Shown: positions 1-7,566 of the stretch, one piece after another | Layout of the letters: every line of letters begins with the position of its first letter | Numbering within the stretch: position 1 is the stretch's first letter | Origin: Deltaproteobacteria bacterium | Lineage (GTDB): Bacteria > Desulfobacterota > Binatia > UBA9968 | Assembly: GCA_016180805.1 (NCBI GenBank) | Contig: JACPAM010000274.1 | Coordinates: forward strand, 1 to 33,648 | Direction of reading: 5' to 3' | Length of the DNA: 33,648 nucleotides | Position numbers and translations under genes: made by a program | Notes under the pieces: model-generated | The model's input: the letters and a program-made list of their open reading frames with translations, nothing else | What the model was told of the DNA's origin: nothing | Database searches by the model: none

Positions 1-120
1 ATCACGGGGGTAGATGCCCTCGCGGTCCAGGCGGGAGGCCACGGGCCTTACCTCCTTCTCGACAAAGCCCCGCACCATCTCCTGGATCATTTGCTGTTCC
101 TCGGTAAGCTCAAAAATCAT
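1..120 (-). CDS. Acyl-CoA dehydrogenase, N-terminal fragment (runs off window)
   Basis: This 40-codon minus-strand open frame is too short for the ORF track. It starts with ATG at 118-120 and stays open to the window edge, so the 3' part is missing. The product begins MIFELTEEQQMIQEMVRGF and continues with EKEVRPVASRLDREG, the usual first alpha-helix of acyl-CoA dehydrogenases (flavoproteins that oxidise acyl-CoA to enoyl-CoA). It lies 9 nt downstream of the Bug-type binding protein, so the two are probably one transcript. That suggests uptake and oxidation of a carboxylic acid. The substrate cannot be told from this fragment. Confidence 0.8.
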   Translation of the reverse strand, partial: MIFELTEEQQMIQEMVRGFVEKEVRPVASRLDREGIYPRD

Positions 121-129
121 AGTCGCCCT

Positions 130-1155
130 TTACGGAACGAGCATGCTCTTGAGCTTAGGGATCATCTTAGGATCAATCTTGAACAGGCTGGCGACAATAT
201 TCTCTATCTCTTCGCCGGGTACAGGGTCGATGGCCATATTGCCCTTAGCAGCATCGGCAAGAAAAGCCGGATCCTTCGTTGTTTCTAGGAACGCCTTGCG
301 CAGGGTTTGCAGGCGCTCTTTCGGGGATCCAGGGGGCAGAAAATACAGATACTGGATGATCGTCACGTCATGAACAGCATACTTCAGCAACTGCCGCGCT
401 TCATCGGTCTTCGCAAATTCTACGGCTAGTGGCACATTCGGGAGCTCGGGGTGTTTCTTCGGCGCCGCCTGTAGCACCACCGAATAGTCGCCGGTCTCTA
501 GCGGCCGGCGCAACATGATTTTGGTTGCATCCCACGTCAAACAGAAGCCGTCCAACTCGCCACTGTCCGCAGCCAGCCGAACGTCGGCGGCCCCCTTGTA
601 TCCGTCGACCACTCGGATGGGTAGCCCCACAGCCGTCTTGAGCGTTCTCGCAATGTCAGACATGTTGCCTCCCGGCCCGACACCGCCCAGCTTCAACGGC
701 TCCTTAGCGCCAAGCCATTGCTGCGCGCTGTTGATGCCGCTGGCCTTGCGCAAAACGCAAACTGACTGCGGCACCTGGGGGACACCGAGGTACGCGAACT
801 TTCTCCCGTCAAACTCGATCCCTTTCGCGCCCATGAGCTGCTGGAGGTTCAGCCCGCCGATATTGTTGCCGATCGTGAGGCCGTCGGGTTTTGCCCTTTG
901 ATACATGTAGTTGGCGTGAATGAAGCCCCCGGCTCCGGTCATGTTTTCAACGATCACCGCCGGATTGCCCGGGACGTGCCGGCCGAAATGGCGTGCGATC
1001 GTCCGAGTGTAGGCGTCGAATGCGCCGCCGGGACTGAAGGCCACGATAAAACGGATTGTCTTGCCCGCGTAGAAGTCGTGACTTGATGCATAGAGAGGAC
1101 GAGCGGACCAAAGAACCCAACCTGCCGCAATGAGAAAGAAAAGTCTGCTGAACAT
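130..1155 (-). CDS. Bug/TctC-family tripartite tricarboxylate transporter substrate-binding protein
   Basis: This 341-residue protein has an N-terminal signal peptide (hydrophobic FFLIAAGWVLW, probable cleavage after LYASS) and the opening typical of the Bug family: a KTIRFIVAFSPGGAFDAYTR stretch, then VIVENMTGAGG near residue 70. Bug proteins are periplasmic binding proteins that deliver carboxylates and related compounds to TctAB-type permeases, though many are orphans, and no permease genes are visible here. The ATG at 1155 follows an AAGGAGGG ribosome site about 10 nt upstream. The gene is followed after 9 nt by an acyl-CoA dehydrogenase. Length is close to the family norm of 320-330 residues. 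The ligand is unknown. Confidence 0.88.
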   Translation of the reverse strand: MFSRLFFLIAAGWVLWSARPLYASSHDFYAGKTIRFIVAFSPGGAFDAYTRTIARHFGRHVPGNPAVIVENMTGAGGFIHANYMYQRAKPDGLTIGNNIGGLNLQQLMGAKGIEFDGRKFAYLGVPQVPQSVCVLRKASGINSAQQWLGAKEPLKLGGVGPGGNMSDIARTLKTAVGLPIRVVDGYKGAADVRLAADSGELDGFCLTWDATKIMLRRPLETGDYSVVLQAAPKKHPELPNVPLAVEFAKTDEARQLLKYAVHDVTIIQYLYFLPPGSPKERLQTLRKAFLETTKDPAFLADAAKGNMAIDPVPGEEIENIVASLFKIDPKMIPKLKSMLVP

Positions 1156-1655
1156 TGGCGTACATCCCTCCTTAGTTTTCGCCTCTCGAAAAGACTTATC
1201 TGAAAATAACCCCTCCCGCCATTCTTTGAGAGCCCCGACCGGCTGCCAAGAGGAGCTGGCTGGCTCCAGATCGCTACTTTAGCGCGGAGACTATCCGATG
1301 ACGGACTGTTATGTCAATTTGGCTCCCTGATTTCAGATGGCGGCATACGCGTCAACCTATCCCCAGAGGCCCAGTCCTCGGGTTGACTTCAAGACTTTCG
1401 AAGATGACCTATAGGCCTTTGTCAGGAAGGAGGAATGGGCGCTTGGCTGATAGATCTTTTAACTGGCCGAACAATGCGTAGCCCGCATTCGTCTTCGGAA
1501 TAGCTTTTGAGGTTCGGGATAGCAAAAGCCCACGCCAGATCCCGCGCTCCAGTCGTGCGTTCCGGCTAACGCACTCTGAAAGTGAGATTAGGGGGGCGAC
1601 ACCTGCGGCGAATTTCCCTCCAAGCAGAGCTAGAATCCTTTTCGCGCATCGATCA
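1156..1655. other. Intergenic stretch, no supported gene
   Basis: About 500 bases lie between the radical SAM stop codon and the Bug protein start. The only minus-strand ORF here (1409-1810) overlaps the 3' end of the radical SAM gene in another frame, has serine/arginine-rich shadow composition, and shows no recognisable motif. Apart from the Bug ribosome-binding site I see no convincing promoter or terminator. Confidence 0.5.
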
Positions 1656-2513
1656 TCATGTGCTCGCCACTTTCTCCCATCCGCACGAATGCTGGAGGTG
1701 CTTGGCCGCATCAAATTGGCTGGCAGCGAGTACGGCGTCGAAGTCTTCGATGTCCAGGAACGGTCCAAGGACGAAAAAGTCTGGCCCACTGGGAACGACC
1801 AGGCTACCATCGGGAAAGATCATGACGTAAAGCCGATCGAGAGTGGCATGGCTAAGGAAGTTGATGTGGAGGAGAGTGTGGCCGGCAAGCTCGCGCTCCA
1901 GGGCCGCAAACTCCTCGTCGCTGACCAAGAGTTCACCCCACGCCCGAGGTCGCATCGAACGAGGAAACGCCTGGAAGACGTTGTAGAAGACCCGCGCTTG
2001 CGTGGTTCGGGCGTAGTTCTCGGCCAGGCGGACGATGTTGGGCACGTCGGCCAGGTTGTGCTGGGTGACCGGCGTGCAGAGCTTGACGTCGATCTGGGGA
2101 TACCTCCGCAGCCAATCCAGGGCACGCAGGATCGCAGCCAAATGCCCCTGCCTTTTGGTGCGGGCGCTCACCTCCTCCGTAGCCCCATCCAGAGGCAGGG
2201 AAATGAGGTCGATGTACACCCCAAACTCTTCCAGAAAGGTCGTCGTCAGCTTGTCGCCCGTGGTGGACAGGGCGACCTGCAGGCCGATTCCCTTCGCGTG
2301 ACGCAACAGCGCGCCGATGTCGGTGCGCTGAAGAGGATCGCCGCCGGTGAAAACGATACGCCGAGCGCCCACTCCCTTCACCCGAGAGACGATGCGCCTG
2401 GCCGTGGCCGTGTCCACCGGGTGTACGAAGCCCTCGGGACCCCAGCAGTAAGCGCACTCCTGACTGCACTCGCAGGTCACGTGAAAGTCAATGGTCGCAA
2501 CTTGTGCTGACAT
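1656..2513 (-). CDS. Radical SAM domain protein
   Basis: This 285-residue protein carries a CxxxCxxC iron-sulfur motif near residues 16-23 (CSQECAYCWG), which binds the [4Fe-4S] cluster that cleaves S-adenosylmethionine. A VFTGGDPLQ segment near residue 55 corresponds to the SAM-binding GGE-type motif. It is a compact single-domain enzyme: there is no second cysteine cluster of the SPASM type, only one isolated Cys near the C-terminus (HSCGW). The start is the ATG at 2513, since the next in-frame ATG would remove the cluster motif. It is monocistronic, with no peptide-precursor gene beside it, so a RiPP role is not supported. The substrate is unknown. Confidence 0.85.
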   Translation of the reverse strand: MSAQVATIDFHVTCECSQECAYCWGPEGFVHPVDTATARRIVSRVKGVGARRIVFTGGDPLQRTDIGALLRHAKGIGLQVALSTTGDKLTTTFLEEFGVYIDLISLPLDGATEEVSARTKRQGHLAAILRALDWLRRYPQIDVKLCTPVTQHNLADVPNIVRLAENYARTTQARVFYNVFQAFPRSMRPRAWGELLVSDEEFAALERELAGHTLLHINFLSHATLDRLYVMIFPDGSLVVPSGPDFFVLGPFLDIEDFDAVLAASQFDAAKHLQHSCGWEKVAST

Positions 2514-2863
2514 ATTTGAAACCGGGCCCGACTTCTCCGGGCCACTTTCTTAAAGAGAAATCCTGTCACCAGGAAATCAATGACTCTCCATCCTTGAACA
2601 CAAGCCTATTATCCAACATCAACGTCACTTTTGTCATCATGCCGTCCCTTTCGCTGATTTACTGACCTGGTACAGAGTGCCAAATTCAGCGAGGGGAGCC
2701 CAGCGCTTTCATAACATCAACTTGATCAATTTGGGGTGGCTTCCAGACAAACCTGGACATTTCCACCGGCGTGGGGTAATGGGGTCTTTATGACTGGAGC
2801 AAAGAAGGGTCAAAAATAATTTCTCTTTTCAGACAGCTTTGCGGCGGGGCCTGAGGAGTTGAG
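2514..2863. other. Divergent intergenic region with a short GC hairpin
   Basis: About 350 bases separate the divergently transcribed radical SAM gene (minus) and the hydrolase (plus), so promoters for both should lie here, but I find no -35/-10 pair good enough to call. A 6-bp perfect stem (GGCCCG, 7-nt loop, CGGGCC, 2525-2543) sits 12 nt upstream of the radical SAM start codon and could affect its translation. The hydrolase has a good TGAGGAG ribosome site just before its ATG. Confidence 0.45.
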
Positions 2864-3706
2864 ATGCCAACCGTCGCTCTTGAAGATATAGAGCTTTACT
2901 ACGAGGAGCATGGGCACGGGGAACCGGTGCTCCTGGTGCCGCCCTCCTGGTGGCCCTGCGATGCGTGGAAAGTAGTCGTGTTGCCCATTCTTAGTGAGCG
3001 ATACAGGGCCATCATCTTCGATCCAAGGGGCACGGGCCGCAGTCAGCGGCCCGATGGGGGCTATACGATCAGCCAGTTTGCTCAGGATTGCGGCGCTCTC
3101 CTGGCCCATCTGGGTGTCTCCCGATGCCATGCAGTGGGCTTCGCTCTGGGGGGACAGATTGCCCAGGCGATTGCTCTGATCCGTCCGGAATTAGTAGCCA
3201 CACTCACCATGGCGGGTGCGGGACCCGGAGAGAAATCAGGCCAAGGCGGCTTCCGGGGGCTAACCAAGGACGCGGACCAGGAGATCCGGGAAATGGGCTT
3301 TGAAAAATTTATTCGGTCACATGCCGATAATGACACGATGGCTTTTAGCTCCAGCTTCTACCGCGAGCATCGGGAAGTGGTGGTGGCTTTGGCCCAGGCT
3401 CTCTGGGAGCAGCAGGGTAGCCTCGAGCATTATCGTCACCACCAGGAGGCGCGCCGGACCTGGGACACGCTCGCAAACGCCAGCCGGGTGCGCGCGCCAA
3501 CACTCCTCCTGGTGGGCAGCGAGGATACCGTCGCCCGGGGGGATAGCACGCCTTTAGCCACGGCCCGGCGTCTGGCGGAGCTTATCCCTGGCTCAGAGCT
3601 GGTTTTGGTTGCCGGTGTCAAACACATGACTTTCTGGGACGGCACCCAGGCCCTGTCCATATTGATTGACTTTCTGCGGCGCCACCCCATCCCCGCCATC
3701 CCGTAG
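2864..3706 (+). CDS. Alpha/beta hydrolase-fold protein without nucleophile serine
   Basis: The 280-residue product has the alpha/beta-hydrolase layout. It shows an oxyanion-region strand (PVLLVPPSWW, about residues 21-30), the FDPRGTGRSQRP loop (residues 53-64), the nucleophile elbow near 90-96, an acid-loop VGSED near 219, and a C-terminal VKHMTFW histidine segment near 254. The elbow reads GFALGG where nearly all members have GxSxGG: codon 94 is GCT (Ala), one base from TCT (Ser). The acid and histidine positions look intact. It may therefore be a non-hydrolytic member such as a binding protein, lyase or racemase, or it may be inactivated. It stands alone on the plus strand with a GAGGAG ribosome site about 5 nt before ATG. 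The substrate is unknown. Confidence 0.85.
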   Translation: MPTVALEDIELYYEEHGHGEPVLLVPPSWWPCDAWKVVVLPILSERYRAIIFDPRGTGRSQRPDGGYTISQFAQDCGALLAHLGVSRCHAVGFALGGQIAQAIALIRPELVATLTMAGAGPGEKSGQGGFRGLTKDADQEIREMGFEKFIRSHADNDTMAFSSSFYREHREVVVALAQALWEQQGSLEHYRHHQEARRTWDTLANASRVRAPTLLLVGSEDTVARGDSTPLATARRLAELIPGSELVLVAGVKHMTFWDGTQALSILIDFLRRHPIPAIP

Positions 3707-3740
3707 CGATACTAATTTTGCTGTCGCGCATATTACTGTT

Positions 3741-3767
3741 CGGCGGGCAGGCTTTCGCTTCCCGCCG
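3741..3767 (+). terminator. GC-rich hairpin after the hydrolase gene
   Basis: A perfect 7-bp stem (CGGCGGG / CCCGCCG) with a 13-nt loop begins 34 nt after the hydrolase stop. There is no T-run, so it is at best a Rho-assisted or weak terminator. Confidence 0.3.
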
Positions 3768-3786
3768 TAGCCGCGCCGCGGATTAG

Positions 3787-3951
3787 CAAAAAGAAACAGC
3801 GACGCGTCCTACCTATCCGCGAGCCGGACGGCTGGCCGCGGCGCCGCGTCTCCTTACGGGGACAGAAGACTTTCTCCCGCTTTGGGGCGAGCAGCCCTTC
3901 TTACGCTCTCTGGAAAACGTGATTAGCGCCGCCAGGGAATTATTGGTTTAA
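3787..3951 (+). pseudogene. Possible decayed ORF fragment
   Basis: An open frame of 54 codons ends at TAA 3949-3951, has no ATG, and begins straight after an in-frame stop. Its end reads like real protein (LLTGTEDFLPLWGEQ, then RSLENVISAARELL), and the first part loosely resembles the LLLVGSED acid loop of the neighbouring hydrolase. It could be the tail of a lost hydrolase copy, but chance is not excluded. The rest of 3707-4026 shows nothing else. Confidence 0.2.
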
Positions 3952-4026
3952 GATCTAAGGGCGAGGGCAATATAGAAGAGGCTAAGCGCGGCGTTCGCTC
4001 AAGATCAGGGAGAGAATTCACCCGGT

Positions 4027-4545
4027 CTAAGCCTTGGCCGCCTGGGCCTCGCGGCGGGTCGGGACTTTCGCGGCCTCGCGGGCAATCGCGACCCGACCGG
4101 TACGCACGATCTCCTTAATCCCGAGGGGCTTGAGCAGATTGATCAGCGCTTCGACCTTGTCCACGTCTCCCGTCACCTCGATCGTATAGGTCGTCGGCGA
4201 GGAATCGACGATCTTCGCCCGGAAGATATCGGCGATTCGAATGGCCTCGTCGCGGTGCTCCGGACGGGTGTGGATCTTGATCAGAGCGGTCTCGCGATCC
4301 AGGAAGTTCGTCTCTGTGAGGTCCACCACCTTGAGCACTTCGATGACCTTATTGAGCTGTTTGATGATCTGCTCGATTATCCGGTCATCTCCCTGTGTGA
4401 CTATGGTGATCATGGACACCGTGGGGTCTAGGGTAGGCGCCACGGAAAGGCTTTCGATGTTATATCCCCGAGCGCTGAAGAGCCCCGCGACTCGCGCCAA
4501 GACGCCAGCCTTATTCTCCACCTGTACGGAAATGATGTGCTCCAT
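4027..4545 (-). CDS. ilvN: Acetolactate synthase small (regulatory) subunit
   Basis: This 172-residue protein starts MEHIISVQVENKAGVLARVAGLFSARGYNIESL, the hallmark N-terminal ACT domain that binds valine and gives feedback inhibition of acetolactate synthase. The second half (about 85-160) is the ALS small-subunit C-terminal domain, with LIKIHTRPEHRDEAIRIADIF and TIEVTGDVDKVEALINLL. Length is normal for the short IlvH/IlvN class. It follows the catalytic subunit after 117 nt in the same orientation. The gap contains a self-complementary micro-repeat. ilvC, which often follows ilvN, is absent: the next gene is unrelated and on the opposite strand. Confidence 0.97.
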   Translation of the reverse strand: MEHIISVQVENKAGVLARVAGLFSARGYNIESLSVAPTLDPTVSMITIVTQGDDRIIEQIIKQLNKVIEVLKVVDLTETNFLDRETALIKIHTRPEHRDEAIRIADIFRAKIVDSSPTTYTIEVTGDVDKVEALINLLKPLGIKEIVRTGRVAIAREAAKVPTRREAQAAKA

Positions 4546-4562
4546 CAGGAACTCGTGATTGG

Positions 4563-4648
4563 CTATTCGCTGCTCGTCAATGGCTCACCATCAAAGCCGG
4601 AGCTTCGTGGTGGCGAAATAGGCCTCAACGAATAAGATGAGCGAATAG
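4563..4648. repeat. Self-complementary micro-repeat between ilvB and ilvN
   Basis: Nine-base inverted arms CTATTCGCT (4563-4571) and AGCGAATAG (4640-4648) bound an 86-nt element that fills most of the intercistronic gap. It also contains CGAAT/GACGATTAACGAA-type words. It resembles the other intergenic micro-repeats of this window in build but uses a different word. Confidence 0.55.
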
Positions 4649-4662
4649 ACGATTAACGAACA

Positions 4663-6453
4663 TCAGGCAGGAAGGACCCCTTCCCCCTCCTCAACCTTAT
4701 CCTTATCCTTCTTCTTGGCTTGCCCGCCGCGGTCCACTTTGCGCAGTTCGGGGGGATCCTCCAGCATCATCTCATGCTGCGCCCCGCCGGCAGGAATCAT
4801 GGGGTAGCAGTTCTCGAACGGGTCGACGTGGAAATCCATGAGAACCGGTCCGCGGTGTTTCAAGCCCTCGCGAATCACGGGTTCCACCTCGGCCGGCTTA
4901 CTCGCCCTGAGCCCGAGAATCCCGTAGGCCTCAGCCAGCTTGACAAAGTCGGGGACGTCACCCAGGTAACTCGAGGCATAGCGGCCCTCGTAGAACAGAT
5001 CCTGCCACTGGCGGACCATGCCGTGAAAGTTGTTATGGATGAGGACGATCTTGACCGGGAGCTTATAGATCGCGGCCGTCGAAAGCTCTTGAAGGTTCAT
5101 CTGAAAGCTACCCTCGCTGGTGATGCACAGAACGAGCTTGTCAGGATAGGCCTTTTGCGCCCCCAGGGCCGCCGGGAGGCCGAAACCCATTGTCCCGAGT
5201 CCGCCCGAGGTGATGAACGTTCGCGGCTTCGAACCCTTATAGTATTGGGCCGCCCACATCTGGTGCTGGCCGACGTCGGTCACGACAATGCCCTCGTGAT
5301 GGGTCATATCGAACACCCGGTCAATGACGAACTGCGGCTTGGTGACCTTGTCTCCTTGCTCATAGCGCAGCGGATGCGTCCGCTTCCACTCTTCGATCTG
5401 CTTCCACCACGGACGACGCAGCTCTTTGAGATCGCTCTGGTTCCCGTCGATCGACCGCAAATAAACATTCAACTGCTTGAGCACGGTTTTGACATCGCCC
5501 ACGATCGGGATATGAGCTTCCACATTCTTCCTAATCGAAGTCGGGTCGATGTCGACATGGACAACCTTGGCCTCGGGACAGAATTCCGAAAGTTTCCCGG
5601 TCACCCGGTCGTCGAATCGCGCCCCGATAGCGATCAAAAGGTCGGCATGGTGCATGGCCATGTTGCTCCAATACACGCCGTGCATGCCCAGCATGCCCAC
5701 GCACAGGGGGTGAGTGCCGGGGAAACTGCCAAGACCCATCAGCGTCATGGTCACCGGGACCTGGGCGGTCTCGGCGAGCTCGCGGATCTCGTTGGCCGCA
5801 TCGGAAAAGATCGCCCCGCCGCCGACATAAATGATCGGGCGGCGCGCTTTCGTGATCTCTTCGGCCGCCTGCTTGATCTGGTACTTGTTGCCTTCATAGG
5901 TGGGGTTATAGCCGCGAAGGCTGACTTTCTCAGGATACTTAAATTCAGCTTTGTCGGTGCTCACATCTTTGGGGATATCCACCAACACCGGCCCTGGCCG
6001 CCCGGTCGTCGCGATGTAAAAGGCCTCTTTGATCGTCCGCGCCAGCTCGCCCACGTCCTTGACCAGGACATTGTGCTTGGTACAGGGACGGCTGATCCCG
6101 ATATTGTCCGCCTCTTGAAAGGCGTCGTTGCCGATCAGGTTCGTGGAGACTTGCCCCGTGAAGGCCACCAACGGCACCGAGTCCATATAGGCATCGGCCA
6201 ATCCCGTCACGATATTGGTCATGCCGGGGCCCGAAGTGACGAGGACCACTCCGGGTTTCCCGGTTGCCTTAGCATAACCCTCGGCCATGTGGGCCGCTCC
6301 TTGCTCATGGCGTGTCAAAATGACTTCCACGTCTTTCTGCTGGTGAAGGACGTCAAAGATCTTGAGAACGACTCCACCGGGGATGCCGAAGACAACCTTG
6401 ACCCCCTCTTGCCTGAGGGAGTCAACAAAAATCTCTGCACCCGTTTTCTTCAT
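4663..6453 (-). CDS. ilvB: Acetolactate synthase large (catalytic) subunit
   Basis: This 596-residue ThDP enzyme makes acetolactate or acetohydroxybutyrate from pyruvate, the first common step of branched-chain amino acid synthesis. The N-terminal ThDP domain holds the catalytic glutamate (LTRHEQGAAHMAEGYAKATG, about residues 44-63) and the TSGPGMTN segment. The middle domain has GARFDDRVTGKL (FAD/structural). The C-terminal domain has the ThDP/Mg segment TSEGSFQMN and GMVRQWQDLFYEGRY. In the metal-binding motif the usual GDG is SEG; Glu in place of Asp occurs in other bacterial ALS enzymes, while the leading Ser is less usual. A basic-acidic tail (GGQAKKKDKDKVEEGEG) extends past the conserved end. 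The start ATG overlaps the stop of the upstream DUF465 gene (ATGA). Confidence 0.97.
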   Translation of the reverse strand: MKKTGAEIFVDSLRQEGVKVVFGIPGGVVLKIFDVLHQQKDVEVILTRHEQGAAHMAEGYAKATGKPGVVLVTSGPGMTNIVTGLADAYMDSVPLVAFTGQVSTNLIGNDAFQEADNIGISRPCTKHNVLVKDVGELARTIKEAFYIATTGRPGPVLVDIPKDVSTDKAEFKYPEKVSLRGYNPTYEGNKYQIKQAAEEITKARRPIIYVGGGAIFSDAANEIRELAETAQVPVTMTLMGLGSFPGTHPLCVGMLGMHGVYWSNMAMHHADLLIAIGARFDDRVTGKLSEFCPEAKVVHVDIDPTSIRKNVEAHIPIVGDVKTVLKQLNVYLRSIDGNQSDLKELRRPWWKQIEEWKRTHPLRYEQGDKVTKPQFVIDRVFDMTHHEGIVVTDVGQHQMWAAQYYKGSKPRTFITSGGLGTMGFGLPAALGAQKAYPDKLVLCITSEGSFQMNLQELSTAAIYKLPVKIVLIHNNFHGMVRQWQDLFYEGRYASSYLGDVPDFVKLAEAYGILGLRASKPAEVEPVIREGLKHRGPVLMDFHVDPFENCYPMIPAGGAQHEMMLEDPPELRKVDRGGQAKKKDKDKVEEGEGVLPA

Positions 6454-6695
6454 TCCGTCCCCCTTTGAACGCCGCTCTGCCGATACCTTCCCAAGATCTC
6501 CATGATCTTATCCTTGCCCGCAAGTTTCAGCTTTTGCAGCCGCTTTTTTTCCAGCTCCTCTACCGGGGTGAGGTGGGCTTTGTGCTGATAGCCGAGAAGC
6601 CTTTTTTCTAGCTCCTGATGCTCTTCGTAGTACTTCTTAAGTTCGGGGTCCTTGTCCAAAAGCGAGATGATTAGCTCTTCCTCTCCCCTCTCCAT
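6450..6695 (-). CDS. Small DUF465/YdcH-like helical protein
   Basis: This 81-residue, highly charged protein matches the YdcH/DUF465 pattern: DPELKKYYEEHQELEKRLLG, then LTPVEELEKKRLQKLKLAGKDKI. The family forms short helical hairpins of unknown function, and members are widespread in proteobacteria. It is the first gene behind a strong promoter and has a GGAGG ribosome site before its ATG. It overlaps ilvB by 4 nt, so translation of acetolactate synthase is probably coupled to it. That placement as the leader cistron of an ilv operon is the interesting part. It contains no run of Leu/Val/Ile codons that would make it an attenuator leader peptide. Confidence 0.85.
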   Translation of the reverse strand: MERGEEELIISLLDKDPELKKYYEEHQELEKRLLGYQHKAHLTPVEELEKKRLQKLKLAGKDKIMEILGRYRQSGVQRGTE

Positions 6696-6735
6696 AATTA
6701 GCGCCTCCGCAATTTTTTTTTGCCCAGAAAATTTT

Positions 6736-6764
6736 CTTTTATCGCACTACACCTGTTTTGTCAA
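6736..6764 (-). promoter_or_regulatory. Sigma-70-type promoter for DUF465-ilvB-ilvN
   Basis: On the minus strand TTGACA (6764-6759) is followed after exactly 17 nt by TAAAAG (6741-6736). Transcription would begin about 6729, roughly 34 nt before the DUF465 start codon. It lies just downstream of tsaB and separates the ilv operon from the upstream block. Confidence 0.75.
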
Positions 6765-6786
6765 CGGAAGGAAAAACCAGCTTTTT

Positions 6787-7533
6787 CTACAACTTATCCC
6801 TTCGTTCCCGTTTTATTTCTGCCTCGGCAGGGCGCAGATAGCGGAGCACCAAGGCGCCCAAGGGATCGGGCGCGCTGTGCGTGAGTCTTTGCGCGCCGAG
6901 CCGGGCAACCGCGCCGGCAGTCGAGACCAAAACCTCCCCCGACGAAAGCGCAGCCCGGGCGCCGAGGACGCCGCTGATTTGCTCACTGTAAGCCCGGGCC
7001 CCATCGCCAATAAAAAGGCAAGGGCTGCTTGTGTCGAGAGAACCAATTCGCTCGATCATCTGCTCGGGCGTGCACACCAGATCCTCCGTCAGCCGCTCGA
7101 TCGTCTCACTCCTCCGCCGAAAAAGTGCGGCATAAACCTCTCTTTTCCGCGCATCTAAAACCGGACAGATCAGGCCTTCCCATTTGGTGACTCTCGCTGC
7201 AACGGCTTCGAGAGTCGGGACCCCAACGACAGGGATCCCCCACCCGTAGGCAAGACCTTTGACCGTGCTCAACCCGATCCGCAGACCGGTAAAAGAGCCC
7301 GGCCCGATGGAAACCGCCAGGGCGGAGACATCCACCAGGGATAGGCCGGTTCCTTGCAAAAGCTGCCCGATCAAAGGGAGGAGGATCTCGGCGTGATTGG
7401 GTTTTTCCAGCCTGATTCTCGCGCCGTCCGCTCCAGATCCATTCGGATGCACCGCCTCCCCGACCAGCCTCCCGTCATCAACCAGAGCCACACTTGCCGT
7501 CGCAGTGGCGGTATCGATCCCGAGAACCTTCAT
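6787..7533 (-). CDS. tsaB: tRNA threonylcarbamoyladenosine biosynthesis protein TsaB
   Basis: The protein (248 residues) begins MKVLGIDTATATASVALVDDG, the first phosphate-loop strand of the ASKHA fold. It has HAEILLPLI and the conserved ALAVSIGPGSFTGLRIGLSTVKGLAYG segment (about residues 85-112), both diagnostic for TsaB/YeaZ. TsaB is the non-catalytic partner that, with TsaD and TsaE, transfers threonylcarbamoyl to A37 of ANN-decoding tRNAs in the cytoplasm. Length is normal. It follows rseP after 30 nt, and that gap is almost filled by a perfect palindrome whose edge lies only 7 nt upstream of the tsaB start codon. No separate Shine-Dalgarno sequence is visible there. Confidence 0.95.
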   Translation of the reverse strand: MKVLGIDTATATASVALVDDGRLVGEAVHPNGSGADGARIRLEKPNHAEILLPLIGQLLQGTGLSLVDVSALAVSIGPGSFTGLRIGLSTVKGLAYGWGIPVVGVPTLEAVAARVTKWEGLICPVLDARKREVYAALFRRRSETIERLTEDLVCTPEQMIERIGSLDTSSPCLFIGDGARAYSEQISGVLGARAALSSGEVLVSTAGAVARLGAQRLTHSAPDPLGALVLRYLRPAEAEIKRERRDKL

Positions 7534-7540
7534 CGCTCAG

Positions 7541-7566
7541 TAGGGGCACGGCGCGCCGTGCCCCTA
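7541..7566. repeat. Perfect 26-nt palindrome between rseP and tsaB
   Basis: The 13-nt half TAGGGGCACGGCG is followed at once by its exact reverse complement. It spans almost the whole intercistronic gap, and its outer CTA is the TAG stop codon of rseP. It is GC-rich and should form a strong hairpin in the transcript. It looks like a REP-type dispersed palindrome, but only this copy is present in the window. Confidence 0.85.

Noticed and set aside
1409-1810. 133-residue minus-strand ORF downstream of the radical SAM gene
   Set aside because: It overlaps the radical SAM gene in another frame and has shadow-like Ser/Arg composition with no motif.
1689-2510. 273-residue plus-strand ORF opposite the radical SAM gene
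   Set aside because: Antisense shadow; the opposite strand has the cysteine cluster and a start codon.
5095-5130. SEG in place of GDG in the ThDP motif of IlvB as a sign of inactivity
   Set aside because: Glu at this position is known in other functional bacterial acetolactate synthases, and all surrounding motifs are intact, so loss of function is not supported.
4720-6468. 582-residue plus-strand ORF opposite ilvB
   Set aside because: Exact antisense of ilvB; long open antisense frames are common in GC-rich genes. The ilvB frame has every family motif.
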